Made by a program: the position numbers and the translations under genes. From Planctomycetaceae bacterium (lineage in GTDB: Bacteria; Planctomycetota; Planctomycetia; Pirellulales; Thermoguttaceae), in assembly GCA_031278315.1 (NCBI GenBank), contig JAITKS010000010.1, positions 1-7,419 of the forward strand: a stretch of 7,419 nt of DNA, in the 5' to 3' direction. Below are positions 1-4,849 of the stretch, one piece after another. Numbering within the stretch: position 1 is the first letter of the stretch; every line of letters begins with the position of its first letter. Under the pieces are notes generated by a model that saw nothing but the letters and a program-made list of their open reading frames with translations, was not told where the DNA came from and did no database searches.

Positions 1-47
1 AGGGAACTTCTAAAAACCTAATGTAAAAATTTATTGTTAGAAGGAAC

Positions 48-70
48 GCGGTCGTCTCGACCGCATTTTT
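48..70 (+). terminator. Hairpin plus T-run, plus-strand half of repeat copy 1
   Basis: GCGGTCG (48-54) and CGACCGC (58-64) form a perfect 7-bp stem with a TCT loop. It is followed by A and five T on the plus strand, with another T-run at 76-81. This has the form of an intrinsic terminator for transcription entering from the left edge of the window. No plus-strand gene is visible here, so the partner transcript is unknown. Confidence 0.45.
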
Positions 71-83
71 AGGCGTTTTTTGT

Positions 84-111
84 AAAAAAACAGTGCAGGC
101 GAGACGCCTGC
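84..111 (-). terminator. Likely intrinsic terminator downstream of the prenyl synthase gene
   Basis: On the minus strand GCAGGCG, loop TCT and CGCCTGC form a perfect 7-bp stem (111 down to 95), followed by ACTG and seven T (90 to 84). The prenyl synthase gene ends at 197 on the same strand, so its transcript would reach this hairpin about 85 nt after the stop codon. The hairpin belongs to the repeat element at 5-140, which suggests that the element supplies termination. The 4-nt spacer before the T-run is slightly long. Confidence 0.5.
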
Positions 112-141
112 GTTCCTCCTAATATTAGTTTTTAGAAGTTA

Positions 142-160
142 CCGTATGATTATAATACGG
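142..160. other. Small stem-loop after the prenyl synthase gene
   Basis: CCGTAT (142-147) and ATACGG (155-160) form a 6-bp perfect inverted repeat around a 7-base AT-only loop plus one G. It lies between the prenyl synthase stop codon and repeat copy 1. No T-run follows it on the minus strand, so it is not a convincing intrinsic terminator; it could protect the 3' end of the mRNA or be fortuitous. Confidence 0.3.
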
Positions 161-196
161 AATTTTCATTAACCGTTTGAGTTTTCTACATTTTGT

Positions 197-1120
197 TCAT
201 TTTTCACGTTTGGCGAGATGTTTCACCATACTATAAAGTGTTTCAAGTGCAAGGTTATCGTTTTGCGCAAGATTATTGTTTCGGATGATGTTATCGTTTC
301 GGAAAAATTCAAGCGAATGTTCCGCAAGTTTGAGAGTCTGTTCGGCTTCACGCCTTGCTCCGTCAACACCAAGAAATCGCGGATAAGACCATTTATCATT
401 CTCCGTATCTTTACGAAGCCGTTTGCCAACAGTTTGCTCATTACCGAGAACATCCAATAAATCATCCGTAATTTGAAACGCTAAACCAAAATGGGTTCCA
501 AATTCATTGAGAGCAATCTGTTGCTCTTCCGATGCTCCGGCAACAAAACTACCCAACCGAAGTGATGTTCGAATCAAAGCACCGGTTTTGCGGCGGTGAA
601 TATGTTCGATAATCTGAATATTGCCGGATTCAGGAAAGTCGTTACGATAAATATCGTCCATCTGACCGCCGACCAACTGACACGGACCTGCCGCAACCGC
701 CAATTCCTTACAACATCGCCCCGCAAGTTCCAACGGTGTCAAGTTACCAAGCATCTCAAACGCCAACGCAAGCAGCGCATCTCCGGCAAGAATTGCCGTT
801 GATTCATCGAATTTTTTATGACATGTCGGTAAACCGCGGCGCAGATCATCGTTGTCCATTGCCGGTAAATCGTCATGAATCAACGAATACGCATGAATCA
901 TTTCAACAGCACACGCTGCCGAAATTGCTTTTTGCGAATTACCGCCGCAAAGTTCGCAAGCGGTGAGTACCAGAATTGGTCGAAGCCGTTTACCGGAAGC
1001 AAGAAGACTGTACCGAATTGCCTCACGAAGCCGAACCGGACAATTTACGTCGAATTGCGTTGCCTCATCAAGTGCAGTATTGATAAACCCGCGTAAATCG
1101 TCTATGTATCGAGACACCAT
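197..1120 (-). CDS. ispA: Polyprenyl diphosphate synthase (farnesyl/geranylgeranyl type, IspA-like)
   Basis: This is a cytosolic trans-prenyltransferase that condenses isopentenyl diphosphate with allylic diphosphates to make C15 or C20 precursors for quinones, carotenoids, hopanoids or undecaprenyl phosphate. Counting from the ATG at 1118-1120 (307 aa), visible motifs are GKRLRP (IPP-binding) at about residues 43-48, the first Asp-rich motif DDLPAMDNDDLRRG from 83 with its bacterial two-residue insertion, GDALL near 113, GGQMDD near 151, and the second Asp-rich motif DDLLD at 219-223 followed by a KD...K.SYP segment. The stretch before the first Asp motif (IHAYSLIH) is the same as I recall in E. 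coli IspA, favouring a short-chain product, but C15 versus C20 cannot be settled. A TTG seven codons upstream (1139-1141) gives 314 aa; ATG is preferred only because it is the commoner codon, and neither start has a good Shine-Dalgarno. The C-terminus carries an Asn-rich hexapeptide repeat. No dxs or xseB neighbour is present; the gene is bracketed by inverted repeat elements. Confidence 0.93.
   Translation of the reverse strand: MVSRYIDDLRGFINTALDEATQFDVNCPVRLREAIRYSLLASGKRLRPILVLTACELCGGNSQKAISAACAVEMIHAYSLIHDDLPAMDNDDLRRGLPTCHKKFDESTAILAGDALLALAFEMLGNLTPLELAGRCCKELAVAAGPCQLVGGQMDDIYRNDFPESGNIQIIEHIHRRKTGALIRTSLRLGSFVAGASEEQQIALNEFGTHFGLAFQITDDLLDVLGNEQTVGKRLRKDTENDKWSYPRFLGVDGARREAEQTLKLAEHSLEFFRNDNIIRNNNLAQNDNLALETLYSMVKHLAKREK
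255..302 (-). repeat. 18-bp tandem repeat inside the prenyl synthase gene
   Basis: Two full units and a partial third of an 18-bp sequence start at 255, 273 and 291 (plus strand TTATCGTTT, TTATTGTTT, TTATCGTTT). On the coding strand they give a degenerate hexapeptide, roughly RNDNII, RNNNLA, QNDNLA, in the C-terminal part of the enzyme, well beyond the catalytic Asp motifs. The reading frame is preserved, so this looks like a tolerated surface expansion. Confidence 0.65.
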
Positions 1121-1168
1121 AAGACTTATTTTCTCGTTCAAATCCCGAATCTCACATTTGTTATATTA

Positions 1169-1197
1169 ATTATAATTAGGTAACTTCTAAAAACTAA
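1169..1197 (-). promoter_or_regulatory. Candidate promoter of the prenyl synthase gene
   Basis: A perfect TATAAT lies on the minus strand at 1174-1169, 28 bp before the TTG and 48 bp before the ATG start. Seventeen bases upstream is TTAGTT (1197-1192), a poor -35 match that falls inside the terminal inverted repeat of repeat copy 2. The -10 is good, but in AT-rich DNA such matches arise by chance. Confidence 0.35.
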
Positions 1198-1312
1198 TAT
1201 TAGGATGAAACACAAGCGTCTCACCAACACTGTTTTTATACAAAAAACGCCTAAATATGCGGTTCGATCGCGTTCCTTCTAACAATAAATTTTACATTAG
1301 GTTTTTAGAAAA
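1179..1312 (-). repeat. MITE-like palindromic element, copy 2 (inverted relative to copy 1)
   Basis: The reverse complement aligns with 5-143 over its whole length: the same ends, the same TTATTGTTAGAAGGAACGCG block, the same AGGCGTTTTTTGTA centre and the same CCTAATATTAGTTTTTAGAA end. Differences are scattered substitutions and small gaps, including loss of 4 bases in one hairpin loop. That hairpin (GCGGTCG-TCT-CGACCGC in copy 1) is here GCGATCGAACCGC and cannot form the same stem; the other hairpin has several substitutions leaving mostly wobble pairs. The left terminal repeat (1311-1316) is also altered (AATCAC in place of GTTCCC). The copy fills almost the whole gap between the RND stop codon (1318-1320) and the prenyl synthase start. 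Confidence 0.75.
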
Positions 1313-1317
1313 TCACA

Positions 1318-4300
1318 TTATGTATTGTTTGTATCTATTTCCATATCGTCTTTTTGGAACGGATATAAATCTGCATATAACGAATATAAAACAGGTACGA
1401 AATACAAGACCAAAATCAACGTAAACATTACTCCGCCTGCAATGCTCAACGCCATCGGTATAATCATTTGAGCCTGAAACGATGTTTCCATCACTACCGG
1501 CAACAAACCTCCGATAGTTGTAACGGACGTTAAAAAAATTGGTCGAAATCTGCGTTGTCCAACAGAAACTAACGTTTCCGTCAGCGGCTCACTATCACGG
1601 ATTTTTCGATTTATGAAATCTATCATTACAATTGAATCATTTACAATAATTCCACTCAATGCAACTAATCCAAATAAACTAAACAGCGTCATCGGCGAAC
1701 CATAAATAGTATGTGCGATCACCGATCCTATTAAACCAAACGGAATGATCGCCATAATAATAAACGGCTGCATGTACGAGCGAAACTGAATCGTTAGAAT
1801 CATAAACATCGCACACATTGCAATACTGAACCCGATAATCATACTTTCTCTCGCTTGTGAGAGGTCTTCTTGTCGTCCGTCCCATATAATTGAAATTCCT
1901 GGATACTTCTCTTTCAATTTCGGAAAAAACTCGCGTTCTAGTTCCGCAACGATCTGCTGCGTATTTGCGCGGGAATCATCGACATCTGCCGATACTTCTA
2001 TCGCCCGCTGCTGATTTATTCTCTTTATTGCGGTATAACCTCTTTCGATTTCTATATCAGCTAATTCAGTAATAGGAAATTCACCGTTTGCTGTTCTAAT
2101 TCTAATTTCATTAAAATTTCCGATAGAACGTCTGTCTTCCCGCGGATAACATACCATTACTTTTACTTCATGCCTTCCTCTTTGCAAACGTTGTACTTCT
2201 GCGCCGTAATACGTTGCTCGAATAACTTTCGCTAAATCGTCGGGATGAATTCCCATTGCCATTGCATTCTTTTTTATTTTCAGCCGAAATTCATATTTTC
2301 CCGGCATATCACCGTCGTTAATATCTTGAGTTCCTTTTATTGTTGCTAAATATTCTTTAGTTTCTTCGACTGCTTTTTCTAGTTTGTCAGCGTCTTCAAC
2401 CCGCATTATTAGATCGAATGCGATATCTCCGCCGGGAGGTCCAAACATTTGTGATTCGAAAGTCAATTTGTCTGCACCTGGAACAGCACCAGTTACTTCA
2501 CGCCATCGATTCACAATTTCAATACTTGTTACTTTACGTTTGTTACCGTCTAACAACTCTATTTCTACTCCGCCCTGATGTCCATTTCCTCCTCCGCCCG
2601 ATATACCTGCAATATTTGCGCCTCGAGCATTAAGCGACGTTCCAACAGTACGAATTGAATTTATCGCTACAGGTATTCCTGCGTTTTCATACTCCTTTGC
2701 AACTTTCCAAAACGATTGCTCAATATGACGAGTCCACTGATCCGTAACTTCTTCGGGAGTCCCATTAGGAAATACTAAAGTTGCATTAATCGTATTACCA
2801 TCCATATCAGGAAAAATAACAAACGGAGTTCGACCCGTAAAAATCAACGCTAACGTAATCGATAACGCACAAATACAACCAACAATAAATGTCAGACGAT
2901 TACGTAACACAACTACAACAGATTTCGCATAAATATTCTTAACAGCAAATTCCATACCTGTATTAGCAATTAAACTCACCCCCCGCAACGGAATCAATAG
3001 CCACGAAAAAATATACAAATATCCCGCAACCATTTTAAGAAATAAATTTTCACGATGAGCTAAATGACACGGTAACACCATCATACACTCACAAATAGAC
3101 GACACTAACATCGTTATCATAACAACAGGAATCAATAACACGATCTTACCCATCATTCCTGAAACAAATAAAAGCGGAATAAACGCAATCACCGTCGTCA
3201 ACACGGATGCAAATACAGACGGAAAAACTTCTACCGTTCCATCAATTGCTGCCGTCAAAAAATTCTTGCCTCGTTTACGATGTGCATAAATATTCTCACC
3301 GACAACAATCGAATCATCGACAACAATTCCGAGTCCCATAATGACGCCGAATGTTGAAATCATATTTAATGTCAAATCAGTTGCGAACAGCCAAAGTCCA
3401 GTTGTACAAATTGAAAAAGGAATCCCTAAAGCAACCCAAAAAGCTAATTTAATTTCAAGAAATAAAGCTAACAAGATAAAAACAATTATCAATCCTTGAA
3501 TACCATTTTTCGCTAATAAATTCAGCCGCTCTCTAATTTCTACTGATCTATCACCCCAATAAACTAACGAAAAACCTTGCGGTAAACCTCCGGGTTGATT
3601 TTTCTCCCTGATGAATTCATGCACTTGATCAACCATAGCCAACAAGTCTTCATTAGTATTACGTAAAACGGCAAGCTTAATAACAGGACGTCCGGAAATA
3701 GATTTATAATCGGTAGGAATCCCCGTTTCCGGCGGAATATAAATTGTAGCCAAAGAAGGACCATCAACAAATTCATCACGAATATACGCAACATCCTCCA
3801 GCGGAATAACAACGCCCTTTCTCGAAGTTATAAACGGTAACTTTCCAATTCCATAACCGTCGTATCGTCTGTTATCAGTACGAACATTTATTTCTTGCGA
3901 CGGAGCACGAATCACACCGCCCGGAGTTTGAATATTCTCCGCACGAATAATCGACGCCGCTTGATCAAGAGTTAAATGATAAGACCGAAGTACACTTTCC
4001 GGTATCTCAATGTCGATTTGATAGTCTTTCGTTCCGGCAAGATTTACCATAGAAATTAACGATTTGTTTAATAACTCGTCACGCAAATTTTCTGCAACTT
4101 GACGCAGCTGAAGTGCAGCGTCGACGGAATAATCAAGCGGTCCGATCAGTCCGATAGAAATAATTATTTCTTGAAATTCCGCACGCTGGACAACAGGCGG
4201 CTCTGCTAAATCGGGGAATTGTATTCGTACACGGTCAACGGCATTTTTCACGTTGTCCAAAACACGATCAGGATTTTTCTCATCGCTGCGTAACTCGATC

Positions 4301-4581
4301 ATAACAGAAGCTGAACCCTCAGACGCCGTTGAATAAATTTTGTTAATACCGCTAATCGATTGAATCGCTTCCTCAATTTTTTGACAAATTCCATTCTCGA
4401 CTTCCTCCGGTGTCGCCCCAGGATACGGAACTGTAACGGTAATCATATCTATATCAATATTGGGAAATGTCTCTCGCTGCAATATCAAACCACTGAAAAA
4501 ACCAAATACAATTACTGCTAACATGAGAATATTCATCGCAGGAGAATTAAAAACAAACAGCTTGATAATTCGACGTAACAT
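1318..4581 (-). CDS. RND-family efflux transporter permease (AcrB-like, HAE type)
   Basis: This inner-membrane proton antiporter subunit would act with a periplasmic adaptor and an outer-membrane channel to export small hydrophobic molecules. It has 1087 aa; the family usually has 1000-1100. An N-terminal membrane segment (about 13-33) leads to FPNIDIDMITVTVPYPGA, typical of RND pumps. A porter domain follows, then membrane segments from about 365, with the proton-relay pair D422-D423 in the fourth helix (GIVVDDSIVV). A second helix near 565-585 starts the duplicated half, and final helices run from about 920. At the position of AcrB Lys940 the tenth helix reads VNDSIVMIDF with N981-D982, a variant that I recall in a subset of the family. 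A Gly-rich loop (GISGGGGNG) is in the second porter half. Start ATG is chosen because the sequence aligns from residue 1, though no Shine-Dalgarno is visible. No adaptor gene is adjacent. Substrate is unknown. Confidence 0.95.
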   Translation of the reverse strand: MLRRIIKLFVFNSPAMNILMLAVIVFGFFSGLILQRETFPNIDIDMITVTVPYPGATPEEVENGICQKIEEAIQSISGINKIYSTASEGSASVMIELRSDEKNPDRVLDNVKNAVDRVRIQFPDLAEPPVVQRAEFQEIIISIGLIGPLDYSVDAALQLRQVAENLRDELLNKSLISMVNLAGTKDYQIDIEIPESVLRSYHLTLDQAASIIRAENIQTPGGVIRAPSQEINVRTDNRRYDGYGIGKLPFITSRKGVVIPLEDVAYIRDEFVDGPSLATIYIPPETGIPTDYKSISGRPVIKLAVLRNTNEDLLAMVDQVHEFIREKNQPGGLPQGFSLVYWGDRSVEIRERLNLLAKNGIQGLIIVFILLALFLEIKLAFWVALGIPFSICTTGLWLFATDLTLNMISTFGVIMGLGIVVDDSIVVGENIYAHRKRGKNFLTAAIDGTVEVFPSVFASVLTTVIAFIPLLFVSGMMGKIVLLIPVVMITMLVSSICECMMVLPCHLAHRENLFLKMVAGYLYIFSWLLIPLRGVSLIANTGMEFAVKNIYAKSVVVVLRNRLTFIVGCICALSITLALIFTGRTPFVIFPDMDGNTINATLVFPNGTPEEVTDQWTRHIEQSFWKVAKEYENAGIPVAINSIRTVGTSLNARGANIAGISGGGGNGHQGGVEIELLDGNKRKVTSIEIVNRWREVTGAVPGADKLTFESQMFGPPGGDIAFDLIMRVEDADKLEKAVEETKEYLATIKGTQDINDGDMPGKYEFRLKIKKNAMAMGIHPDDLAKVIRATYYGAEVQRLQRGRHEVKVMVCYPREDRRSIGNFNEIRIRTANGEFPITELADIEIERGYTAIKRINQQRAIEVSADVDDSRANTQQIVAELEREFFPKLKEKYPGISIIWDGRQEDLSQARESMIIGFSIAMCAMFMILTIQFRSYMQPFIIMAIIPFGLIGSVIAHTIYGSPMTLFSLFGLVALSGIIVNDSIVMIDFINRKIRDSEPLTETLVSVGQRRFRPIFLTSVTTIGGLLPVVMETSFQAQMIIPMALSIAGGVMFTLILVLYFVPVLYSLYADLYPFQKDDMEIDTNNT

Positions 4582-4604
4582 ATAATAAAATTCAATTAAA
4601 AAAT

Positions 4605-4619
4605 AAAGTAAAGTAAAGT
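4605..4619. repeat. Pentanucleotide tandem repeat in the RND leader
   Basis: Three perfect AAAGT units (4605, 4610, 4615) flanked by AAAT and AAAAT near-units. On the coding strand this is a TTTAC-type run about 24-38 nt before the RND start codon. It lies downstream of the predicted promoter, in the untranslated leader. Whether it varies in length is unknown. Confidence 0.5.
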
Positions 4620-4630
4620 AAAATAATTAT

Positions 4631-4658
4631 CGATTACAATTTGTCGTTATTGTAACCG
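4631..4658. promoter_or_regulatory. Operator-like dyad overlapping the RND promoter
   Basis: CGATTACAAT (4631-4640) and ATTGTAACCG (4649-4658) are inverted copies matching at 9 of 10 positions, separated by 8 bases. The right arm contains the predicted -10 box and the left arm lies just past the expected transcription start. This size and placement suit a dimeric repressor such as a TetR-type protein, the usual kind of regulator of RND pumps. No regulator gene is in the window. A smaller dyad, AAGTT-ATC-AACTT (4669-4681), covers the -35 box. Confidence 0.45.
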
Positions 4659-4678
4659 TTTACACAAAAAGTTATCAA
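4649..4678 (-). promoter_or_regulatory. Predicted sigma70-like promoter of the RND gene
   Basis: On the minus strand TTGATA (4678-4673) and TACAAT (4654-4649) each match the consensus at five of six positions, with an 18-base spacer. Transcription would start near 4642, giving a leader of about 60 nt before the ATG at 4581. It is the best promoter match I found in the window. Confidence 0.5.
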
Positions 4679-4689
4679 CTTAGATAATA

Positions 4690-4836
4690 TATCCAGAGGA
4701 ATATTTGTCAACTGCCCTCACCTTAATTTTCAGTTCGACCCGCTTGCCGCTTACCGTTTGCCTAATGTTTGTCTAATGTTTGTTTAATGCTTGTCTAATG
4801 TTTGTCTAAAAGCAGTTTAAAATATTCCTCTGAATA
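4690..4836. repeat. 147-bp element bounded by a 17-bp inverted repeat
   Basis: TATCCAGAGGAATATTT (4690-4706) and AAATATTCCTCTGAATA (4820-4836) are inverted repeats matching at 16 of 17 positions, 13 of them in one perfect block. They enclose 113 bp that contain five 11-bp tandem units. It is unrelated to the element at 5-140 and 1179-1312. The layout fits a small non-autonomous insertion, or a structured regulatory region between the secreted-protein and RND genes. No target duplication is evident, and no second copy is in the window. Confidence 0.5.
4756..4810. repeat. Five tandem 11-bp units (consensus GTTTGTCTAAT)
   Basis: Units start exactly every 11 bp at 4756, 4767, 4778, 4789 and 4800: GTTTGCCTAAT, GTTTGTCTAAT, GTTTGTTTAAT, GCTTGTCTAAT, GTTTGTCTAAA. 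The spacing is about one turn of the helix, so each unit presents the same face, as in protein-binding iterons. They lie about 80-130 bp upstream of the predicted RND -35 box and wholly between the arms of the inverted repeat at 4690-4836. The stretch just before (4742-4752) may hold a decayed relative. Confidence 0.75.
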
Positions 4837-4849
4837 GTTACAAGTTTAA

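Larger units (their letters stand above)
5..140 (+). repeat. MITE-like palindromic element, copy 1
   Basis: The element starts with AACTTCTAAAAACCTAAT (5-22) and ends with ATTAGTTTTTAGAAGTT (124-140), which are inverted copies of each other apart from one extra C, so it has terminal inverted repeats of about 17 bp. Inside these, a second inverted pair (GGAACGC at 43-49 and GCGTTCC at 110-116) leads into two GC-rich hairpins. The centre is a T-run then an A-run (74-90). A near-identical copy lies in reverse orientation at 1179-1312, which shows it is a mobile or dispersed unit and not chance sequence. The identity may extend to 143, because ACC there matches the GGT at the edge of copy 2. There is no room for a transposase, so it would be non-autonomous. 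I see no clear target-site duplication. It begins 57 bp downstream of the prenyl synthase stop codon. Confidence 0.75.

Noticed and set aside
596..1169. Plus-strand open frames opposite the prenyl synthase gene
   Set aside because: They overlap the antisense of a clearly conserved enzyme and translate to Arg-rich sequence without motifs.
4671..4680. TTATCAAC as a DnaA box and the 4582-4849 gap as an origin
   Set aside because: There is a single imperfect match with two differences from TTATCCACA, and no cluster of boxes or origin-type genes nearby.
4756..4810. Tandem 11-bp units as a CRISPR array
   Set aside because: Units are directly adjacent with no spacers and far too short; there are no cas genes.
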